DNA of 5,430 nucleotides from Gammaproteobacteria bacterium HGW-Gammaproteobacteria-14 (GTDB taxonomy: Bacteria; Pseudomonadota; Gammaproteobacteria; Pseudomonadales; Alcanivoracaceae), in the NCBI GenBank assembly GCA_002840115.1, contig PGZG01000130.1, positions 1-5,430 on the forward strand. Reading direction: 5' to 3'. A program made the translations under genes and the position numbers. Positions 1 to 5,430 of this stretch are shown here, piece by piece. Under the pieces are notes generated by a model, which was not told the origin of the DNA, made no database searches, and saw only the letters and a list, made by a program, of their open reading frames with translations. Position 1 is the first letter of the stretch. Each line of letters begins with the position of its first letter.

Positions 1-2
1 TT

Positions 3-815
3 CAGTTTGATAGCAGCGAAGGGCTGAAAACCCTGCTGGTGTCGCCGATGGATTGGGAGAACCAACGTGACACCCCCTACTTCCGCCGCCTGATTGATCG
101 TGCCGGCCCGGCAGCACCGCTACAAGAAGCGCTGGTAACACGCAGAACCAACACGGTACTCGATGTGCTCGCTGATATCGGCCTGAAAGCGGAAGACATC
201 GACTACATCACCTACGACCATATGCACACGGTTAACCTGCAACGCTGGCTTGGCGCCAATGGCCAACCGGCGCTGTTGCCGAATGCAAAACTGCTGATCA
301 TGCGTGATGAGTGGGATTGCGCATTGGGTGCGGTGCCCTGGCAGTCACAATGGTTCTGCCCGCACGGGCTTGAAGGCATTCCCGAGCAGAAACTGATCTT
401 CCTCGACGAAGATGTGATGCTCGGCGACGGCAGCGTGGCACTGGTGCGCACCCCCGGCCACACCGAAGGCAACCATTCGATTGTCGCGCACACCGATGAT
501 GGTTTGTTTGTCACCAGCGAAAACGGTGTCAGTCTGGATGCCTATGCGCCGGAGCTGTCACGGATTCCGAAAATTGCCGAGTATACCAAAGTGACCGGTG
601 CCGAGGTTATTCTGAATGGCAACACTCAGGAGCAGGCAGTGGAGCAGTACATTTCCATGGTGCAAGAGAAATACATCGCTGGGCCGTCAAAGCAGCATGA
701 GAAGGTGCCAAACATGGCGTTATCGTCGGAGTCTGATGGCTTCTGGCTGTTTCCTGGCACCCAGCCCAGCTTCAAAATGGGGTCACTAAAATTCGGGACA
801 CTGAAAAATAAATAA
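3..815 (+). CDS. Metallo-beta-lactamase-fold hydrolase, 5'-truncated by window edge
   Basis: The reading frame is open from the first full codon (position 3) to TAA at 813-815, giving 270 visible residues, so the gene starts before the window. The GTG at 39 is internal and has no ribosome binding site. Fold evidence is a His-Met-His-Thr motif (codons 219-230) at the end of a beta strand after DYITYD, and a TPGHTEGNHS motif (codons 450-479), which matches the second His-containing loop of the superfamily. The usual HxHxDH signature reads H-M-H-T-V-N, so the Asp and last His are replaced. The expected Asp loop reads SENG (516-527) and the expected terminal His region reads ILNGNT. Metal binding may therefore be altered or reduced. 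The C-terminal tail, with WLFPGTQPSF, is not part of the core fold. The substrate is unknown. The gene converges on the next one and is closed by the terminator at 827-883. The fold call is secure; whether it is a catalyst is uncertain. Confidence 0.8.
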   Translation, partial: QFDSSEGLKTLLVSPMDWENQRDTPYFRRLIDRAGPAAPLQEALVTRRTNTVLDVLADIGLKAEDIDYITYDHMHTVNLQRWLGANGQPALLPNAKLLIMRDEWDCALGAVPWQSQWFCPHGLEGIPEQKLIFLDEDVMLGDGSVALVRTPGHTEGNHSIVAHTDDGLFVTSENGVSLDAYAPELSRIPKIAEYTKVTGAEVILNGNTQEQAVEQYISMVQEKYIAGPSKQHEKVPNMALSSESDGFWLFPGTQPSFKMGSLKFGTLKNK

Positions 816-826
816 AAACCTGAGCA

Positions 827-883
827 AAGCTCCATAAAAAAGCCCGGCGGTTATAAAAACCGTCGGGCTTTTTTATGGAGCTT
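827..883. terminator. Bidirectional Rho-independent terminator between converging genes
   Basis: Positions 827-850 pair with 860-883 over 24 base pairs, with a single G-U wobble (847 with 863) and a 9-nt loop (851-859). The inner ten pairs are GC-rich and are flanked by an A tract (836-841) on the left and a T tract (869-874) on the right, so a GC stem followed by a U run is produced on either strand. It lies 11 bp after the stop of the hydrolase gene and 34 bp beyond the stop of the leftward oxidoreductase gene. It can therefore end both transcripts. Confidence 0.93.
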
Positions 884-917
884 GTCGATATAAAGCGCCC
901 GAGTAGCGCAATCACAT

Positions 918-1973
918 TTAACCGACCTTGAACTTACCGGAACCGGGTAATTTTTCTACCAGTTCCGCGCCCAACAACATAGCAGGAGTAAAGCTACCGC
1001 CTTCAACCGGGTTATTCATTATCCAGACCGCAATAGTCAGCGCGCCATCCACAGTCAAACTGTAGCCATTAGCAGTTTTAATGCGGACAGTTTTTACCTC
1101 GCCCTCGGCATTGCGTGCTTCGCCCCAGACGTAGGTCGGCAACTTTTCCCGCGCAGCTTCATCCGGGCCTTTAACGTATTTACCAGCCAGTTTTTTCAGC
1201 AACGCCTGCATCCAGTTTGTACCCATCAGTGGCCGCACCAGATTCATCATCTGGGCACCAATCACCATGGACTTTGGCATGGGAAACCAAGTGTCGATAT
1301 TTGCAATCCCGGTGGTGTAATAGGCGGTGGACACATCGCCCCAGGGAATCGCCATGGCATAACGCTTGCCACGGCCGAAATCGATTTCGCGGTGCTTCTT
1401 GCCCATTGCCGTGTGTACCAGTTTACCGTCGATGCGCTCCAGATTGCCCAGACCCAAACCTTCAATGGCGGTTTTGCTAGTGCCCGGCGACAACCCGGAA
1501 CTGGTATCAAAGCCCAGCGACAAATGCGTGGCATTCGGCAATAACTGTTTCAGTTTTAGCGCCACACAATCGGTGGGGATCACATCAAAACCGACACCGG
1601 AGCACAGCACCACACCCTTTGCCTTGGCACGATCGGCCTGTTGCGGCGCATGGGTGTGTTCAAATACTGGAGCCTCTCCGGTGATGTCCAGATAATGGGC
1701 GCCCACTTCCAGACAGCCTTCAATCATCGGCGCACTGGTAGCAGAGAATGGCCCCGCGCAATGCAACACCAGACCAATGCCATCCAGTGCGATACGCACC
1801 GCTGCGGTATCCCGCAAATCGAACACCCGGGTTTCAAGATCCAGTTCAGAAGCCAGCGGCTCCAGTTTATCCCGGCTACGACCCGCCAGAATTGGTTGCA
1901 GACCAAGGCGCACAGCCTCCCGGGCAATCAAATCACCGGTATAGCCGTTGGCGCCATAAATCATCCACTGCAT
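918..1973 (-). CDS. Saccharopine dehydrogenase-like NAD(P)-binding oxidoreductase (trans-acting enoyl reductase type)
   Basis: A 351-residue protein, probably cytosolic. The N-terminal Rossmann domain shows GANGYTG (residues 7-13) right after the first strand and AGRS (30-33) at the end of the second. The Arg there fits a preference for NADP(H). Further family motifs are CAGPF (72-76), HYLDITGE (93-100) and GVGFDVIPTDC (126-136), all typical of the saccharopine dehydrogenase/trans-acting enoyl reductase group. Members of that group include mycobacterial enzymes that reduce polyketide or lipid intermediates. The true substrate here cannot be read from sequence, and true lysine-pathway activity is unlikely given the family branch. 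An in-frame ATG lies further upstream at 2039, but the start at 1973 is chosen because GGAG (1981-1984) sits 7 nt before it and the Rossmann strand begins at once. The gene ends in TAA and is divergent from the selD fusion. Confidence 0.85.
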   Translation of the reverse strand: MQWMIYGANGYTGDLIAREAVRLGLQPILAGRSRDKLEPLASELDLETRVFDLRDTAAVRIALDGIGLVLHCAGPFSATSAPMIEGCLEVGAHYLDITGEAPVFEHTHAPQQADRAKAKGVVLCSGVGFDVIPTDCVALKLKQLLPNATHLSLGFDTSSGLSPGTSKTAIEGLGLGNLERIDGKLVHTAMGKKHREIDFGRGKRYAMAIPWGDVSTAYYTTGIANIDTWFPMPKSMVIGAQMMNLVRPLMGTNWMQALLKKLAGKYVKGPDEAAREKLPTYVWGEARNAEGEVKTVRIKTANGYSLTVDGALTIAVWIMNNPVEGGSFTPAMLLGAELVEKLPGSGKFKVG

Positions 1974-1980
1974 TGGCTCA

Positions 1981-1984
1981 CTCC
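1981..1984 (-). promoter_or_regulatory. Ribosome binding site for the saccharopine dehydrogenase-like gene
   Basis: On the minus strand this reads GGAG, 7 nt before the ATG at 1973. It decides in favour of the 351-residue product over a version with 22 more residues, whose extra segment (rich in Arg, Pro and Gly) has no family resemblance. Confidence 0.75.
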
Positions 1985-2063
1985 GTAATGGCACAATGCG
2001 CGCACTGTACCGGCCCTCCGGGCGAAGAGGTACCCCCAAGACGGGTCATTTCACTACACGCAC

Positions 2064-2072
2064 TGTTATGAT
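2064..2072 (+). promoter_or_regulatory. Extended -10 promoter for the selD fusion
   Basis: TGTTATGAT contains TATGAT (2067-2072, one mismatch to TATAAT) preceded by the extended -10 dinucleotide TG one base upstream. No good -35 hexamer is seen at 16-18 bp (the region reads GGTCAT or similar), which is compatible with an extended -10 promoter. Transcription would begin near 2079-2080, leaving a leader of about 15 nt that contains the GGGAG at 2085-2089. This is a prediction from pattern only. Confidence 0.5.
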
Positions 2073-2084
2073 GCGATTTTACTC

Positions 2085-2089
2085 GGGAG
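2085..2089 (+). promoter_or_regulatory. Ribosome binding site setting a GTG start for the selD fusion
   Basis: GGGAG lies 5 nt before the GTG at 2095. The in-frame ATG codons at 1996, 2068 and 2071 have no comparable site. The latter two lie within the predicted -10 element, so they would not be in the transcript. Confidence 0.7.
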
Positions 2090-2094
2090 TCAGC

Positions 2095-4281
2095 GTGCAG
2101 TCCTTACCGGCAAAACAGGACCTGATACTAGTCGGCGGCGGCCATAGCCATGCACTGGTTATTCGCATGCTGGCAATGAATCCGCTGCCAGAGACCCGCC
2201 TGACACTGATATCACCGGACTCCCTGGCACCCTACTCTGGCATGCTGCCGGGCCTGATCAGCGGTCATTATTCCATCACCGACAGTCATATTGATTTGCC
2301 GCGACTCTGTCAGTGGGCCGGAGTCCGCTTTATTCGTGCAAGAACCACCGCACTGGACGCCCACCTGCGCCGACTCACGCTAAACGATGGCAGCCAGATC
2401 AATTACGACTGGCTCAGCCTGGATATCGGCAGCACTCCCGCACTGGATCAGGTTCCAGGCGCCAGAGAGCATGGCATTGCCGTAAAGCCCGTAGCCCACT
2501 TCCGGCATCGCTGGCAGGAATTTCTGGATCAAACCCCCAAACATAACACCACCACCCGCATTGCCGTAGTGGGCGGCGGCGCAGGCGGCACCGAAATCGC
2601 CTTGGCCCTTCATACTGCATTGGCCCGACGGGGCCGGGCAGCCAATATTCAACTGATCTGTGGCTCAGAGTTACTACCCGGATATCCACCTCGACTGCAA
2701 CGGGCGATGGCCCAGCGCTTAGCTAACGCCAGTATTGACGTTATCAGCCAATGCCGCATAACCCGCGTCACAGAACAGTGCCTGCATGCCGACAACCTCA
2801 CCCTGAATTTTGACACGCTGTTCTGGTGCACCGGTGCCAGTGGCGCTGGCTGGTTGGCAGACTCCGGGCTGGAGCTGGACGACAACCATTTCATCCGTGT
2901 TGAAGCAACCCTGCAAAGCATCAACCAGCCAACGATTTTTGCTGCTGGCGATTGCGCCGTCATCGAGCAACAGCCCCTGCCCCGCGCTGGAGTCTATGCG
3001 GTACGTCAAGCCAAAGTACTGGCCGCCAATTTACGCAGCGCCCTTACCGGCTCACCATTGAAAATCTGGCGTCCACAAAAACGTTTTCTGTCCCTGCTGA
3101 GCGCAGGCAATGGCGATGCGGCAGGCAATCGCGGCATTTTGACCGTACAGGGCTCTTGGGTATGGCGCTGGAAAGACCGTATTGATCGACGCTTTATGGC
3201 CATGTTTGAACAACTGCCGCAACGTCAAATGTCTGCATCCATAGCCAGCACCGAGCACGATATTCAGCGCTGCGCCGGGTGCGGCGCCAAGGTCGGCAGT
3301 GAAGCCCTACAACAAGCGCTCAGCGGCCTGCAACCAGTAACCCATAACAATATTATGGCCGGACTGAACGCCCGCGAAGATGCCAGCATCATTCGTTGGC
3401 CCAGCGGCCAACTGCTACTGCAAAGTCAGGATTTCTTTCCTGCCTTTATTGATGAGCCAGCTCTGTTTGGGCGCATCAGCGTGCTGCATAGCCTGAGCGA
3501 TTTATACGCCATGAACGCCCAGCCCCACTCCGCATTAGCGACGGTCTCCCTGCCGGTGAACCATCAGGTATTACAAAGCCGTGACCTGAAACGTTTGATG
3601 CGTGCCGCCGTCGACGAGTTGAATGAAGCAGGTTGCGCACTGGTCGGCGGACATACGCTGGAGGGCCCGCAATTAGCGGCGGGGTTTGCCGTGAACGGCA
3701 GTGGCCGCGAAGACACTCTGTTTCATAAAGGGGGTGGTGTTGCCGGTGATCGACTGATTCTCACCAAACCGCTGGGAACTGGCATTATTCTCGCCGGTCT
3801 GATGCAACATATCAGCCGGGCACCCGCGGTGGATGGGGCGCTGGAAAGCATGCTCCAAAGTAATGCAGCTGCGGCAGCCATTTTTTCCAAACACGGGGTA
3901 CGCAGCTGCACGGACATTACCGGTTTTGGTTTGCTCGGCCATTTACTGGAAATGTGCCAGGCTTCTGGCCTCAGTGCAGAACTAGAATGCGAGACGGTTC
4001 CCACCCTGACTGGGGTCATGGCACTGATCCAGCGGGGAGTACATAGCACACTGAAAACCGCCAATGATGCCGTACTGACTCAAACCGATTGCGCAACCCG
4101 GCTGTTAATGCACCCCCTGCTGACACTGCTGACCGACCCGCAGACCAGTGGCGGATTACTGGCGGCGGTTTCTGCCCAACAGGTAGATGGCTGCCTCCAG
4201 ACCCTGAAATCAGCAGGTATTGTGGCCGTTGATATCGGCAAGCTGAAACCGCGGCAAACGCGACTGCTAAAGCTTGTTTAG
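2095..4281 (+). CDS. selD: Fused NADH dehydrogenase-like flavoprotein / selenide, water dikinase (selenophosphate synthetase)
   Basis: A 728-residue two-domain cytosolic protein. The N-terminal half (about 5-375) is an NDH-2-like FAD/NAD(P) oxidoreductase. It has the FAD dinucleotide motif GGGHSH (14-19), a second nucleotide-binding motif GGGAGG (160-165) and the FAD-contacting FAAGDCA (282-288). It has no CxxxxC redox pair, so it is not a classical disulfide reductase. After a short linker the C-terminal half (about 390-728) is SelD, which makes selenophosphate from selenide and ATP, releasing AMP and phosphate. Cys396 and Lys399 in CAGCGAK match the catalytic Cys17/Lys20 of E. coli SelD. 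Asp429, Asp446, Asp469 and Asp607 match its metal/ATP ligands. GGHT (518-521), TGFGLLGH (609-616) and DPQTSGG (681-687) are also present. The nucleophile is Cys rather than selenocysteine. Length fits known NDH-SelD fusions. The flavoprotein's role, perhaps selenium reduction or redox control, is not established. The GTG start is chosen on its GGGAG site. No selA, selB or selU lies in view. Confidence 0.95.
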   Translation: MQSLPAKQDLILVGGGHSHALVIRMLAMNPLPETRLTLISPDSLAPYSGMLPGLISGHYSITDSHIDLPRLCQWAGVRFIRARTTALDAHLRRLTLNDGSQINYDWLSLDIGSTPALDQVPGAREHGIAVKPVAHFRHRWQEFLDQTPKHNTTTRIAVVGGGAGGTEIALALHTALARRGRAANIQLICGSELLPGYPPRLQRAMAQRLANASIDVISQCRITRVTEQCLHADNLTLNFDTLFWCTGASGAGWLADSGLELDDNHFIRVEATLQSINQPTIFAAGDCAVIEQQPLPRAGVYAVRQAKVLAANLRSALTGSPLKIWRPQKRFLSLLSAGNGDAAGNRGILTVQGSWVWRWKDRIDRRFMAMFEQLPQRQMSASIASTEHDIQRCAGCGAKVGSEALQQALSGLQPVTHNNIMAGLNAREDASIIRWPSGQLLLQSQDFFPAFIDEPALFGRISVLHSLSDLYAMNAQPHSALATVSLPVNHQVLQSRDLKRLMRAAVDELNEAGCALVGGHTLEGPQLAAGFAVNGSGREDTLFHKGGGVAGDRLILTKPLGTGIILAGLMQHISRAPAVDGALESMLQSNAAAAAIFSKHGVRSCTDITGFGLLGHLLEMCQASGLSAELECETVPTLTGVMALIQRGVHSTLKTANDAVLTQTDCATRLLMHPLLTLLTDPQTSGGLLAAVSAQQVDGCLQTLKSAGIVAVDIGKLKPRQTRLLKLV

Positions 4282-4321
4282 CTGTCCCTGTTTAGTCCTC
4301 CGGTTAGCTATGCCGGGTTAG

Positions 4322-4349
4322 TTTTCGCAGCATTTAAAGGCGCTATAGT
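4322..4349 (+). promoter_or_regulatory. Weak sigma-70-like promoter candidate upstream of the PA2779-family gene
   Basis: TATAGT (4344-4349, 5 of 6 matches to TATAAT) has TTTTCG (4322-4327, 3 of 6 matches to TTGACA) 16 bp upstream. It would give a leader of about 105 nt. It competes with the extended -10 element further down, and the evidence is weak. Confidence 0.25.
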
Positions 4350-4417
4350 GCCTGTTAGGAGTACGTAAATAAGTGGCAGTCTCTGTGCTGTAGCAAACAT
4401 TACTTCGGTCATAACAC

Positions 4418-4426
4418 TGCTATGCT
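4418..4426 (+). promoter_or_regulatory. Extended -10 promoter candidate for the PA2779/PA2778 pair
   Basis: TGCTATGCT holds TATGCT with the TG dinucleotide one base upstream. It has no clear -35 element. A start near 4433 would give a leader of about 29 nt that includes GGAGG at 4453-4457. Similar in form to the element before selD. Confidence 0.35.
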
Positions 4427-4452
4427 CTGCTAACAGTTCCAACAACAGCCTC

Positions 4453-4457
4453 GGAGG
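4453..4457 (+). promoter_or_regulatory. Strong Shine-Dalgarno site of the PA2779-family gene
   Basis: A full GGAGG lies 4 nt before the ATG at 4462. The spacing is a little short, but the next in-frame ATG (4480) is too far, so this fixes the start. Confidence 0.7.
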
Positions 4458-4461
4458 TTCC

Positions 4462-4842
4462 ATGCAACGCTCACGTACAATGTCACTGTTTGTCACCCTG
4501 TGCTTTTTGTCCGTGCAATTGTGGCTCCCCGCACATGCGGCTCTAATGTCCTCTTCACAGGCAATCGCTGAACAACATCGTGTCGACCAACAAGCACGCA
4601 TCATTGAAACCTTTCAACGCGATGAACTGGCAACCCTGCTTGGCAAACATGGCGTAGATAGCCAACAGCTAGGACAACGCCTTGACCGCTTGACTGATCA
4701 GGAAATTGCCAAGCTGGCCGCCGAGATCGACCAGTTGCCCGCCGGTGAAGGTGTGCTGGGCGTGGTGTTGGCAGTGTTCCTGATACTGATCCTGCTGGAC
4801 CTGCTGGGTGTCACCAATATTTTCCCCGCTATCCAATCCTGA
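4462..4842 (+). CDS. PA2779-family small envelope protein
   Basis: A 126-residue protein of unknown function. The N terminus is a signal peptide: basic QRSR, a hydrophobic core (about 8-22), then AHA before a probable cleavage after Ala26. Residues 30-92 are polar and helical with many Gln, Glu, Asp and Arg. They include ETFQRDELATLLGKHGVD, and a segment in which LDRLTDQEIAKLA suggests amphipathic helix. A hydrophobic segment (about 97-117) follows and ends in DLLGVTNIFP, the conserved terminal signature of the PA2779 family. The mature protein would thus face the periplasm and be held by one C-terminal helix, most likely in the inner membrane. Its partner gene 21 bp downstream encodes a PA2778-family peptidase, and the pair is also adjacent in Pseudomonas, which points to a joint function. 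It might be a partner, an anchor or a substrate of the peptidase; this is inference. The family assignment rests on recognition of the tail motif, size, topology and context. Confidence 0.85.
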   Translation: MQRSRTMSLFVTLCFLSVQLWLPAHAALMSSSQAIAEQHRVDQQARIIETFQRDELATLLGKHGVDSQQLGQRLDRLTDQEIAKLAAEIDQLPAGEGVLGVVLAVFLILILLDLLGVTNIFPAIQS

Positions 4843-4863
4843 CCGGCATTGCAGCGGTAACCA

Positions 4864-5430
4864 ATGACACCGTGGCACACGAGTAAGCCAAGGTGGCAGT
4901 ATGGGGCAATCCTGCTGTTCTTGCTGACAGGAGGCTGCCAACAGCTGCCACCAGCTCCCTATGCGCCAGAGCAGCAAATTACGGTGCCATTTTTTCCACA
5001 AACGGATTACCACTGCGGCCCCGCCGCCTTGGCCTCCATGCTTCACTGGGGAGGCGCGGAGGCGGATCTCGACGGCTTGATTGATGAGGTCTGGTTGCCC
5101 GGTCGTCGCGGCAGTCTGGCCATAGAGCTTGACGCCGCCGCCCGGACCCGTGGCTTGCTGGTATACCCTCTGCAACACCCGGATCATCTCTGGGCAGAAT
5201 TGGACGCCGGACACCCGGTGCTGGTGCTGCAAAATCTTGGCAGCCCACGCTGGCCGCGCTGGCATTTTGCGGTGGTGATTGGCTATCGGGATGGTGGGCA
5301 GAGAGTTCTCCTGCATACCGACACCCGCCCCTCACACAGCAGCCACTGGAACCGCTTTATTCGCACCTGGGCACGGGCGGATTTCACCGGTTTTGTGATG
5401 CTACCGGAAGGCAAACTCCCTGCCACTAGC
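4864..5430 (+). CDS. PA2778-family C39-like cysteine peptidase, lipoprotein, 3'-truncated by window edge
   Basis: The frame from ATG 4864 stays open to the last base, giving 189 visible residues with no stop; the family is longer and often carries TPR repeats after the peptidase domain. Residues 11-25 form a lipoprotein signal ending in LLTGGC, with Cys25 as the probable lipidated residue. Gln at +2 rather than Asp favours the outer membrane. The papain-like C39 core follows: Gln46 (candidate oxyanion residue) and Cys51 in DYHCGPAALASM, then His134 in RWHFAVVIGY and Asp153 in LLHTD as the probable triad. C39 domains are best known as the cytosolic leader-peptidase part of bacteriocin exporters, so a lone periplasm-facing lipoprotein form is distinct. 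It follows the PA2779-family gene by 21 bp and likely shares its transcript. Its own ribosome binding site is weak (AGCGGT-like), which may mean reliance on the upstream gene's translation. The substrate is unknown. This ATG is the only Met upstream of the signal sequence in frame. Confidence 0.87.
   Translation, partial: MTPWHTSKPRWQYGAILLFLLTGGCQQLPPAPYAPEQQITVPFFPQTDYHCGPAALASMLHWGGAEADLDGLIDEVWLPGRRGSLAIELDAAARTRGLLVYPLQHPDHLWAELDAGHPVLVLQNLGSPRWPRWHFAVVIGYRDGGQRVLLHTDTRPSHSSHWNRFIRTWARADFTGFVMLPEGKLPATS

Larger units (their letters stand above)
4282..4461. other. Intergenic region between selD and the PA2779-family gene
   Basis: This 180-bp stretch has no coding sequence that I can support. 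There is no strong intrinsic terminator after selD: the best hairpin (CCGG arms near 4300-4316) is only 4-5 bp and lacks a clean T run. Two -10-like elements point rightward, at 4344-4349 and 4418-4426, so the envelope gene pair probably has its own promoter, although read-through from selD is possible. Confidence 0.5.

Noticed and set aside
1974..2039. A 22-residue N-terminal extension of the minus-strand oxidoreductase.
   Set aside because: GGAG at 1981-1984 points to the ATG at 1973, and the Rossmann fold begins directly there.
1217..2071. Several plus-strand open frames of 87 to 115 codons.
   Set aside because: All lie antisense to the saccharopine dehydrogenase-like gene and show no conserved motifs or start signals.
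1996..2094. A 33-residue N-terminal extension of the selD fusion.
   Set aside because: The extension has no ribosome site and overlaps the predicted -10 element; the flavin-binding strand begins shortly after GTG 2095.
3271..3291. Possible selenocysteine codon in SelD.
   Set aside because: The nucleophile codon is TGC and no in-frame TGA occurs, so no SECIS element is needed.
4296..4326. A possible terminator hairpin after selD.
   Set aside because: The arms pair over only 4-5 bases (CCGG with CCGG) and the following T run is interrupted.
4893..5084. A GTG-started plus-strand frame of 63 codons.
   Set aside because: It is out of frame with the C39 motifs; the correct frame starts at ATG 4864.
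4669..5316. A 215-codon open frame on the minus strand.
   Set aside because: It is antisense to the PA2779-family gene and the peptidase gene, both of which carry clear family motifs. Its product is rich in Gln, Arg and His with no recognisable domain.
4979..5335. A 118-codon minus-strand open frame over the peptidase.
   Set aside because: An Arg/Pro/Ala-rich translation typical of a GC-driven shadow frame; no motif and no supporting start context.

Overview
The window reads as chromosomal DNA of a gammaproteobacterium with moderate to moderately high GC, probably a Pseudomonas-like or marine oligotroph-type lineage. Two things suggest this: the adjacent PA2779-family/PA2778-family gene pair, first known from Pseudomonas, and a selenophosphate synthetase fused to an N-terminal NADH-dehydrogenase-like flavoprotein. 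No genus can be fixed from the sequence alone. There are no tRNA or rRNA genes, insertion sequences, CRISPR arrays or phage genes.

Layout. (1) Positions 3-815 (+): the 3' part of a metallo-beta-lactamase-fold hydrolase gene whose 5' end lies outside the window. Its metal-binding motifs are visibly altered. (2) Positions 827-883: a 24-bp, nearly perfect inverted repeat with A and T tracts. It is a bidirectional intrinsic terminator between two converging genes. (3) Positions 918-1973 (-): a saccharopine-dehydrogenase-like (trans-acting enoyl reductase type) NAD(P)-binding oxidoreductase. (4) Positions 1974-2094: a 121-bp divergent intergenic region with a good extended -10 promoter for the rightward gene. 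(5) Positions 2095-4281 (+): the NDH-SelD fusion, best read from a GTG start. The selenophosphate synthetase half keeps its catalytic Cys and Lys and its metal-binding Asp residues. (6) Positions 4282-4461: a 180-bp intergenic region with two weak promoter candidates and no convincing terminator. (7) Positions 4462-4842 (+): a small secreted or membrane-anchored PA2779-family protein. (8) Positions 4864-5430 (+, runs off the end): a PA2778-family C39-like cysteine peptidase with a lipoprotein signal. It lies 21 bp downstream of the previous gene and is almost certainly in the same operon.

How the genes relate. The fusion protein would supply selenophosphate for selenocysteine and/or 2-selenouridine tRNA. 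Its flavoprotein half may feed or regulate reduced selenium, but no selA, selB or mnmH/selU is visible nearby. The PA2779/PA2778 pair is a cell-envelope module of unknown job: a predicted periplasm-facing lipoprotein peptidase next to a small single-helix membrane protein. The oxidoreductase and hydrolase genes at the left have no evident link to selenium metabolism. The most interesting points are the pair of uncharacterised envelope genes, the CxxC at the entrance of the SelD domain, and the hydrolase with altered metal ligands.
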